In this document: piece after piece, positions 8,970 through 18,594 of the stretch | Numbering within the stretch: the stretch's first letter is position 1 | How the letters are laid out: each line of letters begins with the position of its first letter | Assembly (NCBI GenBank): GCA_035508495.1 | Contig: DATJMX010000050.1 | Location: forward strand, 1 to 64,000 | DNA length: 64,000 nucleotides | Direction of reading: 5' to 3' | DNA from: Candidatus Binataceae bacterium | GTDB lineage: Bacteria; Desulfobacterota; Binatia; Binatales; Binataceae | The notes under the pieces: generated by a model | What the model was told of the DNA's origin: nothing | The model's input: the letters and a program-made list of their open reading frames with translations, nothing else | Databases searched by the model: none | Translations under genes and position numbers: made by a program

Positions 8970-10634
8970 TCAGGCCTTTGGGTGAGCGACGGACTCGTTG
9001 GCGCCCTTGCCCCGCGGGCGCGTCCCGTTCAATTTGGCCGGCTTGGCGCGCGGCTTCCTACTATCCTTGTGTAGTTTGTATTCGACCGAGTCAACCAGCG
9101 CCTGCCAGCTGGCCTCGACGACGTTGCTCGAAACGCCGACGGTGCCCCAGCGGCGCTTGCCGTCCGTGGATTCGATCAAAACGCGCACGCGCGCGTCGGT
9201 GCCCATTCCGTTGTCCAGCACGCGAACTTTGTAATCAACCAGTCGCATCGAGGACAACGCCGGATAGTACGGCAGCAGCGCCTGGCGCAGCGCGGTGTCG
9301 AGCGCGTTGACGGGGCCATTGCCGATCGCGGAGTTGCGGGTGCGCGCGCCGTCGGGGCCTTCGATCACGACCACCCCTTCGCTGAATGGCGCCTGGTCCT
9401 CGTGCCACTTGTCGTCGAAGACGCGGAAGCTGACAAAATTAAAATGCTCGCGTGTGAGCCCCAGGGTCCGCAGCATCAAGAGCTCGAACGAGGCATCAGC
9501 GCCGTCGAAGACGTAGCCCTGCGCCTCGAGCTGCTTCAGCTCTTCGAGCAGCAAGCCGATCTTTTCATCGTTAGGATCGAGCTGGAGGCCGAACTCCTTG
9601 GCCTTGTAGACAATATTCGCGCGGCCCGAAAGCTCCGAGAGCAGAACGCGGCGCGCATTGCCGACGCTCGACGGATCGATATGCTCATACGTGCGCGCAT
9701 CGCGCTGAATTCCTGATACATGCAGTCCCGCCTTGTGCGCGAACGCGCTACGGCCAACGTAGGGCTGACGCGCATGCGGCGGGATATTGGCGAGCTCGTA
9801 CACCAGCGTCGAGACTTCGCTCATATGTTCGACCTTGCCGGGCGGCAGGCAATGATAGCCGAGCTTGAGCTGGAGGTTGGCAATGATCGAGACGAGATTG
9901 GCGTTGCCGCATCGCTCGCCGAAGCCGTTGATCGTGCCCTGCACCTGCGTCGCGCCGGCCTCGATCGCGGCGATCGAATTTGCGACCGCGACGTCGCTGT
10001 CATTGTGACAATGAATCCCAATCGGACAGTTAACAACGCCGCGCGCGGCCTTCACCGCCGCTTCGATCTCGTGCGGCAAGCGGCCGCCGTTGGTGTCGCA
10101 GAGTGCGATCAGCGTCACGCCGGCTTCATCGACGGAGCGCAGGCAGTTGAGCGTAAACTCGGGATTCGAGAAGTAGCCGTCGAAAAAATGCTCGGCGTCG
10201 AAGATGACTTCATCGACATGCTTGCGCAGGTAGAGAATCGTATCGGAGAGAATTTCGAAATTCGCTTCCGATGAAATACGCAGCGCCTCGCGCACATGCA
10301 GATCCCAGGTTTTGCCAACCACGGTTGCGACTGGAGTATCGGCCTTGAGCAGGAGTTGCAGGTTACGATCGGCGGAGGCCTTCACGTTGGCGCGGCGCGT
10401 CGAGCCAAAGGCGGCGATCTTCGCGTGCTTCAGCTTGAGGCGCTTGATCTCGGTGAAGAACGCCGCGTCGCGCTCGTTCGATCCCGGCCATCCGCCTTCG
10501 ATGTAGTCGAAGCCGAGATCGTCGAGGCGCTCGGCGATTCGCACCTTGTCCTGGACCGTGAGCGACACGTCCTCGGACTGGCATCCGTCGCGCAGCGTGG
10601 TGTCGTAGATCTGAATGTGTTTGGGGTCGGCCAT
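8970..10634 (-). CDS. cimA: Citramalate synthase
   Basis: Condenses pyruvate with acetyl-CoA to citramalate, the threonine-independent route to 2-oxobutyrate and isoleucine. The HMGL-like TIM barrel begins at DTTLRDG (residues 10-16). It carries the metal-binding HCHND near residue 212 and the GFGERCGN signature. The C-terminal LeuA dimer/regulatory domain follows. The 554-residue length and the wording DTTLRDGCQSEDV fit the CimA branch better than 2-isopropylmalate synthase, which is usually about 510-520 residues; that distinction is my inference. The ATG at 10634 is 4 bp after the lysC stop. Confidence 0.9.
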   Translation of the reverse strand: MADPKHIQIYDTTLRDGCQSEDVSLTVQDKVRIAERLDDLGFDYIEGGWPGSNERDAAFFTEIKRLKLKHAKIAAFGSTRRANVKASADRNLQLLLKADTPVATVVGKTWDLHVREALRISSEANFEILSDTILYLRKHVDEVIFDAEHFFDGYFSNPEFTLNCLRSVDEAGVTLIALCDTNGGRLPHEIEAAVKAARGVVNCPIGIHCHNDSDVAVANSIAAIEAGATQVQGTINGFGERCGNANLVSIIANLQLKLGYHCLPPGKVEHMSEVSTLVYELANIPPHARQPYVGRSAFAHKAGLHVSGIQRDARTYEHIDPSSVGNARRVLLSELSGRANIVYKAKEFGLQLDPNDEKIGLLLEELKQLEAQGYVFDGADASFELLMLRTLGLTREHFNFVSFRVFDDKWHEDQAPFSEGVVVIEGPDGARTRNSAIGNGPVNALDTALRQALLPYYPALSSMRLVDYKVRVLDNGMGTDARVRVLIESTDGKRRWGTVGVSSNVVEASWQALVDSVEYKLHKDSRKPRAKPAKLNGTRPRGKGANESVAHPKA

Positions 10635-10638
10635 CGGA

Positions 10639-11877
10639 CTAGACGGACTCCTCCCGAGCGCCGTTGGTGCTGTCGAGAAACGCGTCGTGCAGCGCGCGCA
10701 TCGCGAGCTCGGCGTACTTCGAATCGACGACCACCGAAACTTTGATCTCGGACGTCGCGATCATCTGGATATTGATCCGCTCGTTGGCGAGCACGGAGAA
10801 CATCTTCGCCGCAACGCCGGCATGCGTGCGCATCCCGAGGCCGACGATCGAGACCTTCGCGACCTGGTCCTCGGAGCGCACTCCCTTGGCGCCGATATCG
10901 CCCAGTATGCGGTTGATCACCTCGAGTGCGCGGCGTAAATCATCGCGGCCCACGGTGAAAGTCATATCAGTGCGGCCGTCGGCGCTGGCGTTCTGGATGA
11001 TCATATCGACTACGATTCCCGCATCAGCGATCGGGCCGAAAATCCGCGCTGCGAGGCCGGGCGTATCCTCGACGCTCAGGATCGTGATCTTGCTCTGGTT
11101 CTGGTCGAGGGTGACTCCTGAAACGAGCACCTCTTCCATCGACTTATCCTCTTTACCGACCAACGTGCCCTCCGAATCGTTGAAACTGGAACGCACCACG
11201 AGCGGCACGCCATAGCGCTGCGCGAGCTCGACGCTGCGAATCTGCAAGACCTTGGCGCCGAGTCCGGCCATCTCGAGCATCTCGTCGTAGGAGATCCGCT
11301 TGAGCTTGCGCGCACGCGGGCAGATGTTGGGATCGGCGGTATAGACGCCGTCAACGTCCGTGTAGATCTCGCATGCGTCGGCTTTCAGAGCGGCCGCGAG
11401 CGCCACCGCCGTCAGATCTGATGCGCCACGGCCAAGTGTCGTGATATCGCCGGCGGAATCGATTCCCTGGAATCCGGCGACCACGACAATCCTGCCGTTC
11501 TTGAGCTCGGCACTTGCGCGATCGGATTCAATCGACTTGATACGCGCGCGGCCGTGATTCGAGTCCGTCGCAATTCGAAGCTGAAAGCCGAGGAACGATA
11601 CTGCGGGATGACCAAGTGCTTCGAGGCGCAGCGCCAGCAGCGCCGAAGTCACCTGCTCGCCGGTCGAAACGAGCGCATCGGACTCGCGCTGATTCGGCGA
11701 ATCCGCTAGCTCGGTCGCCAGCTTGAGCAGGCGATTGGTCTCGCCCGCCATCGCGGAAACGACGACCGCAACTTGATCGCCACGCTGACGCGATCGCGCA
11801 ACACGCTCTGCCACAGCCTTTATTCGATCGACGGAGCCAACCGAGGTCCCGCCGTATTTTTGAACGATAAGCGCCAA
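10639..11877 (-). CDS. lysC: Aspartate kinase
   Basis: Phosphorylates aspartate, the first step to lysine, threonine, methionine and diaminopimelate. It opens with the conserved KYGGTSVG motif at residues 8-15. The catalytic domain extends to about 245, and two ACT regulatory domains follow (around 265-330 and 345-405), which normally bind lysine or threonine. Length is 412 residues. The start is TTG at 11877; the conserved [10 protein letters not shown] opening leaves no alternative, and GGAAGG lies about 12 nt upstream. It is followed at once by cimA, linking the aspartate family to isoleucine synthesis. Confidence 0.95.
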   Translation of the reverse strand: MALIVQKYGGTSVGSVDRIKAVAERVARSRQRGDQVAVVVSAMAGETNRLLKLATELADSPNQRESDALVSTGEQVTSALLALRLEALGHPAVSFLGFQLRIATDSNHGRARIKSIESDRASAELKNGRIVVVAGFQGIDSAGDITTLGRGASDLTAVALAAALKADACEIYTDVDGVYTADPNICPRARKLKRISYDEMLEMAGLGAKVLQIRSVELAQRYGVPLVVRSSFNDSEGTLVGKEDKSMEEVLVSGVTLDQNQSKITILSVEDTPGLAARIFGPIADAGIVVDMIIQNASADGRTDMTFTVGRDDLRRALEVINRILGDIGAKGVRSEDQVAKVSIVGLGMRTHAGVAAKMFSVLANERINIQMIATSEIKVSVVVDSKYAELAMRALHDAFLDSTNGAREESV

Positions 11878-11984
11878 TTGAAAACGAGCCTTCCAATGCC
11901 CCAGCCAAGGGGTAAACGATAATTATGCGTAGAAAGAGGCTGCCGTTCCAGAGGCAGGATCGAGCGATATTTCGAGGCGAAATT

Positions 11985-12485
11985 CTATTCGAACCGCGCG
12001 CGCAGGCGGGCGATCGCTTCGCTATGGCGCGGCCCTGACGCCGCGAACTCGATTCGCCGCGAATTCGCCCCCGAATAACTGATTCGCACTTCGAGGTAGT
12101 CGAGGTCCGCCGACTCGCGCAGGCGCTCGAACCATTCGACCGCCGCGATGCCCTCGCTGAAGAGATATTCGCGCAGGCCCAGATCGTCGAGGCCCGCCTC
12201 GTCGAGGCGATAAAGGTCGATGTGATAAAGCGGCAGGCGCCCCCGATGCTCCTGAATCATCGTGAACGTCGGGCTCAGGATGTCCTCCTCGCGCAGGCTA
12301 AGCCCGCGCGCGAGGCCTTTGATAAAGCAGGTCTTGCCCGCGCCGAGATCGCCGATAAGGCCGAGGAGTTCGCCGCCCTCAAGCACGGATGCGAGCCGCC
12401 GTCCCCAATTCTTGGTTTCGTGCGGCGAGGCGCTTTCGATCACAAACGTCACGGCCGTGCTTTGAATTTCGACCTGGTTCGGCAT
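11985..12485 (-). CDS. tsaE: tRNA t6A biosynthesis ATPase TsaE
   Basis: Small P-loop ATPase that drives the TsaBD complex in threonylcarbamoyl-adenosine synthesis. Walker A is GDLGAGKT at residues 45-52. The SPTF switch and the HIDLYRL element that follow are diagnostic. Length is 166 residues, with an ATG start at 12485. The same operon holds mtaB, which methylthiolates the t6A product, so two steps of the A37 modification are encoded 6 kb apart on one strand. A 107-bp gap separates it from lysC; I see no clear terminator there. Confidence 0.94.
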   Translation of the reverse strand: MPNQVEIQSTAVTFVIESASPHETKNWGRRLASVLEGGELLGLIGDLGAGKTCFIKGLARGLSLREEDILSPTFTMIQEHRGRLPLYHIDLYRLDEAGLDDLGLREYLFSEGIAAVEWFERLRESADLDYLEVRISYSGANSRRIEFAASGPRHSEAIARLRARFE

Positions 12486-12505
12486 CGCAAAAAATTATAG
12501 CGCGA

Positions 12506-14062
12506 TCATGAGGATAGCGCCTCAAGTGTTGCGGGAAGCTCTTCGATTAGATCACCGGCCAGGTACCCTACCCGTCCGATCCGATCGGCCACGCGATCCG
12601 CGGCGAATCCATGAACAAACACGCCGAACAACAGCGCATCGATCGGACGCATCCCCTGCGCGAGCAGAGCGCCGACCATCCCGGAGAGCGCATCGCCCAT
12701 CCCGGGCGTGGACATACCCGGATTTCCCGATGAGTTGATGAACAGCTCGCCGCCCGGACCGGCGATCACCGAGCGCGCGCCCTTCACCAGCACGCAGGCT
12801 CCCGTCCGCTCTGAGAGCAGTCGCGCCGCACTTACGCGATCGGCGTTGATTTCTGAGGTCGTCACACCCAGCAGCCGCGACGCTTCGCCAGGATGAGGCG
12901 TGAGCACGAACGGCCCGCGCGCGTTTTTCAAGCGATCGCATCCGAGGCGTGCCAGGGCATTGAGCCCATCGGCATCAATCAGTATCGGCAGCTTCGGGTC
13001 CGACGCTTCGGTGATCAGCCATTCGATGAGGCGTACGGTGTCGTCGTTCAGGCCGATGCCGGGGCCGACGACAAGCGCATCCTTGCCAGCGATCAGAGAT
13101 TTGAAAGCCTCGGGCGCGCGATCGCCGTCGAAGTGGCCGTCGCGGTCGGCGATCGGCTCGGTCATGAGCTCAGCTTGCCCCGCGGCGACTACTGGCTGAA
13201 CGCAGGCGGGTATCGCAGTCGTCACCAGACCCGCGCCCATCCTGAGCGCACCGCGCGAGGCGAGCAGCGCGGCGCCGGATTTGCCCAGGCTCGCCGCGAT
13301 CACCATCGGATGGCCATACATCCCTTTGTGCGAGTTCATCGTCCGCGGATGCCATTGCGGCTGAACATCTTCGAGAGTGACGAAGCGCGCGCGAGGGGCG
13401 ACCTCGGCAATCGCGTTGGGGGCGAAGCCGATATCGAAGATCCGCAATTCGCCGCAGCGTCCCGCGCCGGGGAATGACATATGGCCGATCTTCGCGAAAC
13501 CGAAAGTCACAGTCATCCGGGCGTTGATCGCCGTACCCATAATTGCGCCGGTGTCAGAGTTCACGCCCGAGGCGATATCGACCGCGACGATCGGGATTTC
13601 CAACGCATTCAGTTTCTCGATCGCATGGCGTGGCAGCCCGCGGACCTCGGAGTTGAGGCCCGTGCCGAAGATGCCATCAATAACCGCGCCCGGCGGATGC
13701 GTGAGGATCGCGTCGAATTCGGCCTCGTTGGCGGCGGTGATGACGTGGCCCTCGGCAGCGACAAAATCGTTGTAGGCGCGCAGCGCATCGCCCTTGAGAT
13801 CGGCGGCGCTGCCGAGCAGCACGGCACGCACGATAACGCCGCCCTGATGCAGCCGGCGGGCGCCGACCATCGCATCGCCGCCGTTGTTGCCTTTGCCGGC
13901 GACCGCGAGAACTCCCGCCGCAGCCGATTCGGGAAACACGCGCATCAGAGCGTCGCCAACGCTTTCGCCCGCGCGCGTCATCAGCGAATACGACGGCACG
14001 CCGTATTTTTCCTGGCTCAGGCGGTCGAGCTCGCGGCTCTCACCGGCGTTCAGAAGTATCAT
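12506..14062 (-). CDS. nnrED: Bifunctional NAD(P)H-hydrate epimerase/dehydratase
   Basis: Repairs hydrated NAD(P)H. The N-terminal YjeF_N domain (about 1-215) is the epimerase and contains GKGNNGGD. The C-terminal ribokinase-like domain (about 225-515) is the ADP- or ATP-dependent dehydratase, with HPGEASRLL, GPGGELFINSSGNPGM and TPGMGDALSG, where the Asp is the catalytic base. Fused length of 518 residues is typical. ATG start at 14062. It precedes tsaE by 20 bp, a very common bacterial order. It is the first gene of the minus-strand core operon and is divergent from pdxJ. Confidence 0.95.
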   Translation of the reverse strand: MILLNAGESRELDRLSQEKYGVPSYSLMTRAGESVGDALMRVFPESAAAGVLAVAGKGNNGGDAMVGARRLHQGGVIVRAVLLGSAADLKGDALRAYNDFVAAEGHVITAANEAEFDAILTHPPGAVIDGIFGTGLNSEVRGLPRHAIEKLNALEIPIVAVDIASGVNSDTGAIMGTAINARMTVTFGFAKIGHMSFPGAGRCGELRIFDIGFAPNAIAEVAPRARFVTLEDVQPQWHPRTMNSHKGMYGHPMVIAASLGKSGAALLASRGALRMGAGLVTTAIPACVQPVVAAGQAELMTEPIADRDGHFDGDRAPEAFKSLIAGKDALVVGPGIGLNDDTVRLIEWLITEASDPKLPILIDADGLNALARLGCDRLKNARGPFVLTPHPGEASRLLGVTTSEINADRVSAARLLSERTGACVLVKGARSVIAGPGGELFINSSGNPGMSTPGMGDALSGMVGALLAQGMRPIDALLFGVFVHGFAADRVADRIGRVGYLAGDLIEELPATLEALSS

Positions 14063-14064
14063 CG

Positions 14065-14161
14065 CGTCGATTCCACACCAGCGAGTTTAGCAAACGGCCA
14101 CGCCGTGCAAATCGCTGCGTTCGCGCGGCCTGCTCTGCTAGCCTCCTACCGTGAATCGACG
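14065..14161. promoter_or_regulatory. Divergent promoter region with 9-bp inverted repeat
   Basis: The 111-bp gap between divergent nnrED and pdxJ is bounded by a perfect inverted repeat, CGTCGATTC at 14065-14073 and GAATCGACG at 14153-14161, near the two start codons. Promoters for both transcripts must lie here. I see no convincing -35/-10 pair, so any regulatory role for the repeat is inference. Confidence 0.3.
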
Positions 14162-14173
14162 AAAGGCCGCCTG

Positions 14174-14944
14174 ATGGTCAAGCTCAGCGTCAACCTCAAC
14201 AAGATTGCAGTTATTCGCAACTCGCGCGGCGGCGACCTGCCGAGCGTACTCAAAGCGGCGCGCACCTCGATCGCCGCCGGATGCCACGGGATCACGGTAC
14301 ATCCGCGCCCCGACGGTCGACACATCCGGCGACAGGATGTGTTCGATTTATCGGCGCTGCTTACGCAGGAATACAAGCGCATCGAGTTCAATATCGAGGG
14401 TTATCCCGGCGCGGAATTTCTCGAATTGATTCATGAAGTGCGTCCGACGCAGTGCACGCTGGTGCCCGATCCGCCGGGAGTGCTCACGTCAAATGCCGGA
14501 TGGAAATTGGACGACAGCGCCGAGTGGCTGCGCGAGGTGCTCGCCAAGATGCGCTCGGAGAGCATTCGCACGAGCCTTTTCGTCGAGCCGAACGCTGAAA
14601 CGATCGAGCGCGCGAAGGAGCTCGGCGCCGATCGAATCGAGCTATACACGGGGCCGTATGCCGCCGCGTTCGACACGCCGGAGCGCGATGCAGTGCTTGG
14701 AGCGCATCGCGATGCGGCCAAGCTCGCGCGCAGGATCGGTCTCGGCGTCAACGCGGGTCACGATCTCGATTTGCGCAATTTGCCGCTCTACGTGAAGACG
14801 GTGAAGGGTTTGCAGGAAACATCGATCGGCCACGCGCTGATTTCTGATGCGATCTACACCGGCCTCGCCCGCGCGGTGAAGGCGTACCTGAAAGCACTGG
14901 GCTCAAAACCACTGGCGGTTTACGCCTCTGATTCCCGCGCCTGA
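14174..14944 (+). CDS. pdxJ: Pyridoxine 5'-phosphate synthase
   Basis: Condenses 1-deoxy-xylulose 5-phosphate with 3-amino-2-oxopropyl phosphate to pyridoxine 5'-phosphate (DXP-dependent B6 pathway). It is a TIM barrel. The opening LSVNLNKIAVIRNSRGG, HPRPDGRHI near residue 40 and GVNAGHDL near residue 195 are all family signatures. I choose ATG 14174; the frame is open far upstream, but that part is antisense to nnrED and unlike PdxJ. Length of 256 residues is normal. It is the only plus-strand gene among minus-strand operons. Its product supplies the PLP cofactor of the nearby desulfurase, by inference. Confidence 0.94.
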   Translation: MVKLSVNLNKIAVIRNSRGGDLPSVLKAARTSIAAGCHGITVHPRPDGRHIRRQDVFDLSALLTQEYKRIEFNIEGYPGAEFLELIHEVRPTQCTLVPDPPGVLTSNAGWKLDDSAEWLREVLAKMRSESIRTSLFVEPNAETIERAKELGADRIELYTGPYAAAFDTPERDAVLGAHRDAAKLARRIGLGVNAGHDLDLRNLPLYVKTVKGLQETSIGHALISDAIYTGLARAVKAYLKALGSKPLAVYASDSRA

Positions 14945-15111
14945 CAAACCCTTTCCGACCAGGAAGATTGATTCGGAAATCAGCACGAGCGTTATGTTGA
15001 CTGTCTGTCTCAGATTCGTCCCGTTATCGCGGCAAAGAGAAGTCGGAAGCTTCACAATCCGCGCGAGGCATAGCGCGTGCTCTTGTGCGTGGCGTGGTGA
15101 TCCGAATCGGA

Positions 15112-15468
15112 TTAACGGGCGACGATCGTTTTCAAAGTACCCCAAATACCCTGGGGCGGGCGTTTATATCGGCGGAGCGCGGCGGCGGCTTTCGATCTTA
15201 CACTTGGTCGGAGTAGCGGGCGGTTGGCTACGTCCTCGAGGAATTCGAAGGGGTCGAAGCGCTTCGAGCGGCCGCTTTTAGTCACCATTCGCGGGACGCT
15301 CGCAGCCAACAGTTCAAGATACTCGGGATGCTGCACGACGTGTCGGGCAAGCTTGATCGCCAACTCAGTTCGGACGTTCCAATCGAAGCGCGGACTGACG
15401 GCAACACGACCGAGCCACGTCCAATAGCCGCCTTTGGTCCGGCGACGGCTTTTCCTTCGAAAAAGCAT
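15112..15468 (-). CDS. Small basic hypothetical protein
   Basis: A 118-residue, Arg/Lys-rich reading frame beginning 16 bp after the glmM stop on the same strand. No signal peptide, membrane helix or recognised domain is visible. The middle part (about 28-60) looks like an amphipathic helical region. Position suggests a last gene of the tilS-ftsH-folP-cdaA-cdaR-glmM run, but the sequence alone does not prove that it is translated. The 167 bp between it and pdxJ show no strong terminator. Confidence 0.4.
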   Translation of the reverse strand: MLFRRKSRRRTKGGYWTWLGRVAVSPRFDWNVRTELAIKLARHVVQHPEYLELLAASVPRMVTKSGRSKRFDPFEFLEDVANRPLLRPSVRSKAAAALRRYKRPPQGIWGTLKTIVAR

Positions 15469-15483
15469 CGCGCGCCCGTGACT

Positions 15484-16854
15484 TCAGCTCGGAGAGCCGG
15501 TGGAGCGGAGGATTGCGGCGCCGATTTCTTTTGCCAGCATCGTGATGTGCGACTCGTCTTCGCCTTCTACCATCACGCGGGCGAGCATTTCTGTTCCTGA
15601 GTAGCGCACCAGGAGGCGGCCGTTGCCTGACAGACGCGACTCGGCGGCGGCGATCATGCGCTGCACCTCGGGCATTTCCGCGAGCGGTACGCGGCGCGCG
15701 ACGCGGACGTTCTCCAGCACCTGCGGCACGCGGCGCATCACACGCATGTCGCTGAGCGCCTTTCCGTATTCGACCATCGAGCTTAAGAGCAGAAGCGCGG
15801 TGAGCAGACCGTCGCCCGTCGTCGCGCAATCCATGAAGATCACGTGGCCGGATTGCTCGCCGCCGACCGAGTAGGAATGCTGCCGCATCTCGCGCGCCAC
15901 CGCGGGATCGCCGACGTCGGTTCGCACGAGGCGCACACCGCCACTGCGCAGCGCAATCTCGAGGCCGAAGTTGCTCATCACCGATGCGACGACAGTGTTG
16001 GCATGCAAACGGCCTTCGGCTGCGAGCTTCAGGCCGAACACGGCCATCACGTCGTCGCCATCGAATAGCTCGCCCTTGTCGTCGATAAAGAGCGCGCGAT
16101 CGGCGTCGCCGTCGAGCGCGATTCCGACATGAGCGCGCTCTTCGAGCACCCTGCGCCGCAGGCCGTCGATATGCACCGCGCCGCAATCGCGATTGATATT
16201 GGTGCCGTCGGGATCGTTGTTGATCGCGATCACGTCGGCGCCGAGTTCCTCGAGCGCGTCGGGGCCGACCTTGTAGCCGGCGCCATTGGCGCAGTCTATA
16301 ACGACTCGGAGTCCATCGAATGTGACTGTTCGTGGCACGCAGGTCTTGAGAAAGACCAGGTAACGTCCGAGCGCATCGTCGATACGGGCGGCCTTGCCGA
16401 TGTCGTGCGCTTCCGCGCGATGGCTCAAGAGCTCGGCGTCGTCGAAAACCAGGGCCTCGATTCGCGTTTCGACTTCATCATCGAGCTTGAAGCCGTCGCT
16501 CGAGAAAAACTTGATGCCGTTGTCCTGAAAGGGATTATGCGACGCCGAAATAACGACTCCGGCATCAGCGCGCATGCTGCGGGTGAGAAAGGCGATTCCC
16601 GGAGTCGGCAGCGGCCCGATTAGCCACACATCCACGCCCATCGAACAGATACCGGATTCGAGCGCCGTTTCCAGCATGTAGCCCGAAAGGCGCGTGTCCT
16701 TGCCGATCAGGATCCGGCGATGACGCCCGCCGTTGTGGCGGAACGCGTAGGCGAGCGCGCGGCCCAGCCTGAGCGCAGTTTCCGAGGTGATTGGCTCGCG
16801 ATTAGCGACGCCGCGAACGCCGTCAGTGCCGAACAGTTTAGGATGGGTGCTCAT
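15484..16854 (-). CDS. glmM: Phosphoglucosamine mutase
   Basis: Interconverts glucosamine 6- and 1-phosphate on the way to UDP-GlcNAc for peptidoglycan and LPS. The phosphoserine loop VISASHNP places the catalytic Ser at residue 105. The metal loop DGDADR lies near 242, the sugar-specificity loop GGEQSGH near 325, and the C-terminal phosphate-binding RYSGTE near 420. Length is 456 residues; ATG at 16854, overlapping the cdaR stop by 17 bp. The cdaA-cdaR-glmM linkage is conserved widely and ties c-di-AMP to cell-wall precursor flux. Confidence 0.96.
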   Translation of the reverse strand: MSTHPKLFGTDGVRGVANREPITSETALRLGRALAYAFRHNGGRHRRILIGKDTRLSGYMLETALESGICSMGVDVWLIGPLPTPGIAFLTRSMRADAGVVISASHNPFQDNGIKFFSSDGFKLDDEVETRIEALVFDDAELLSHRAEAHDIGKAARIDDALGRYLVFLKTCVPRTVTFDGLRVVIDCANGAGYKVGPDALEELGADVIAINNDPDGTNINRDCGAVHIDGLRRRVLEERAHVGIALDGDADRALFIDDKGELFDGDDVMAVFGLKLAAEGRLHANTVVASVMSNFGLEIALRSGGVRLVRTDVGDPAVAREMRQHSYSVGGEQSGHVIFMDCATTGDGLLTALLLLSSMVEYGKALSDMRVMRRVPQVLENVRVARRVPLAEMPEVQRMIAAAESRLSGNGRLLVRYSGTEMLARVMVEGEDESHITMLAKEIGAAILRSTGSPS

Positions 16855-17824
16855 CTGCGGTGGTCATCTTCTTGGTATGGTACATCCTGAGTCTTACCTT
16901 GTCGGGCGTTTCGCGCACGAGTTGAATGCCATCGGGCAAATTCACCTGCACAGGCAACTCGTGGGAGCCGGGTTCGAGGTCTTTCGCATCTACGAAGAGC
17001 AATCCCTTGGCATCGAGGCTCTTCAGCTTCAGCATCGGACCCCGAAGCGTGACCGAACCGGAATGCGGCTCGACGCGGAAGCGATAGTCACAGTTCTGAA
17101 CGTCAACGCCCACCGAGCGAAACTCGCGATCGGCGATTACCTCGGCGACATCGACGTGCGCATCGACGTGATCGACGCCGTAGCGAATCGCGGAATCGGT
17201 ATCCGCGAGATCGACGCTGCGGTCGGTGTCGTTGGTGAGGCCCTCGACATCGAACGGCTCGGTGTTGATTTGGGTGAGCGGCAGCACGAAACGGCTGGGT
17301 CCAATCACCGTGACCGTGGCTGGCTTGATATCGACGTTGGAGACGGTGTAGCCCGTCGAGGGCTTGCCCTGCGTCGTCAGATGCACCGGCACGTCGCGGC
17401 TCATGACGTGATCAACATCGAGCGTAATCTGGTCCGGCGATATGCGCGTGACCGTCGTGCCGCGCGGCGTGTTGAACATGGTCGGCAGAATCCTGATGTC
17501 AGCCTGGCCGTTGACGACGCCGTTCAGGTTGAGCCTCAGCGCGATTCGCTCGGGATCGAGTAGCGAGAGCAGAGTGCGCGTGCCGGTCACTTCGATTTTC
17601 ACGAAATCCGGCGGACGATTGACGATGACCAGCCCCGGTGCGAGTTGACGATAGCTGATCGGCACGGTGAGCTGAATCACGGAACCGCGCTCTCCGGCAT
17701 TGACAAAAATCCAGAAGCCGATCGCGATCGCGAGTGCGAGCAAACGCAGGCCGATGTTGCGCGAGACACGCTTCTTCAGATCGTCGAACCCGATTCGCTG
17801 CTTCAGAGTCGCCAACTGCATCAC
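16838..17824 (-). CDS. cdaR: YbbR-domain regulator of diadenylate cyclase (CdaR)
   Basis: Membrane-anchored extracytoplasmic protein that modulates CdaA in the conserved c-di-AMP operon. One transmembrane helix (about residues 25-42) is followed by YbbR-type beta repeats, roughly 50-130, 135-210 and 225-315. Length is 328 residues. The start is GTG at 17824 with an ATG as the next codon, so either may be used. Its stop is inside glmM and its start is 15 bp after the cdaA stop. The role is taken from family and gene order; the sequence shows only architecture. Confidence 0.85.
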   Translation of the reverse strand: MMQLATLKQRIGFDDLKKRVSRNIGLRLLALAIAIGFWIFVNAGERGSVIQLTVPISYRQLAPGLVIVNRPPDFVKIEVTGTRTLLSLLDPERIALRLNLNGVVNGQADIRILPTMFNTPRGTTVTRISPDQITLDVDHVMSRDVPVHLTTQGKPSTGYTVSNVDIKPATVTVIGPSRFVLPLTQINTEPFDVEGLTNDTDRSVDLADTDSAIRYGVDHVDAHVDVAEVIADREFRSVGVDVQNCDYRFRVEPHSGSVTLRGPMLKLKSLDAKGLLFVDAKDLEPGSHELPVQVNLPDGIQLVRETPDKVRLRMYHTKKMTTADEHPS

Positions 17825-17839
17825 GGTCGCTCAGCTCGC

Positions 17840-18592
17840 TCACGCCGACAGCTTGCTCAGCGCCTCGCGCACTTCATCGGCGGTGAGGCCGCGGAGCAAT
17901 TCGCCACCGCGAGCGATCGAAATGGTTCCATCCTCTTCCGACACCACCAGCACCACCGCGTCCGAGTCCTCCGTGATCCCGATTGCCGCGCGATGGCGCG
18001 TGCCGAAGGCGAGACTCACGTTGGGATTTGTCGACAGCGGCAACAAACACGCGGCCGCAAGAATTGTATCACCCTTCAAGATAACTGCGCCGTCGTGAAG
18101 CGGCGAGCCACGAAAGAAAATCGTCTCGATAAGCTCGGGCGAAATCTCGCCGTTGATCATACGGCCGCTCTCGACAAATTCGTTGAGGCCCATGTCCTGT
18201 TCGATCACGATAAGCGCCCCGATCCGGCGCGCGGAGAGCCAGGCCGCCGCGGCCGCCAGCGCCTCGGCCGCAGTCGCCATCTGCGGGCGCGGCACGAAGA
18301 ACGATTGCGATCCGACACGCGTCAGCGCGCGCCGGATATCGGCCTGAAAGATCACGACGAGGATCACGACCAATGACGACAGGAAGTTGTTGAGCAGCCA
18401 GTTGAGGGTGAAGAGCCCGAACACCTGCGACGCGACGAAAGCGCCACCGACGATCACCAGGCCCGCCACCATCTGCGTGGTGCGCGTGCCGCGAATCAAA
18501 ATCGCGATTCGGTAGATCACGTAGGCCACGATCAGGATATCGACGATATCCTGCCATCGCGGCGCCGGAATCATTGGCAGGTAATAATGCAT
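17840..18592 (-). CDS. cdaA: Diadenylate cyclase CdaA
   Basis: Membrane-bound DAC-domain enzyme that makes cyclic di-AMP from two ATP. Three hydrophobic helices occupy about residues 15-33, 40-58 and 64-83. The catalytic domain carries the two hallmark motifs DGA (167-169, in LHDGAVIL) and RHR (199-201, in GTRHRAAIG). Length is 250 residues, ATG at 18592, only 3 bp after folP. Both motifs are intact, so activity is expected. c-di-AMP is best studied in Gram-positives; its presence here in an apparent Gram-negative is noteworthy but not unique. Confidence 0.94.
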   Translation of the reverse strand: MHYYLPMIPAPRWQDIVDILIVAYVIYRIAILIRGTRTTQMVAGLVIVGGAFVASQVFGLFTLNWLLNNFLSSLVVILVVIFQADIRRALTRVGSQSFFVPRPQMATAAEALAAAAAWLSARRIGALIVIEQDMGLNEFVESGRMINGEISPELIETIFFRGSPLHDGAVILKGDTILAAACLLPLSTNPNVSLAFGTRHRAAIGITEDSDAVVLVVSEEDGTISIARGGELLRGLTADEVREALSKLSA

Positions 18593-18594
18593 CG

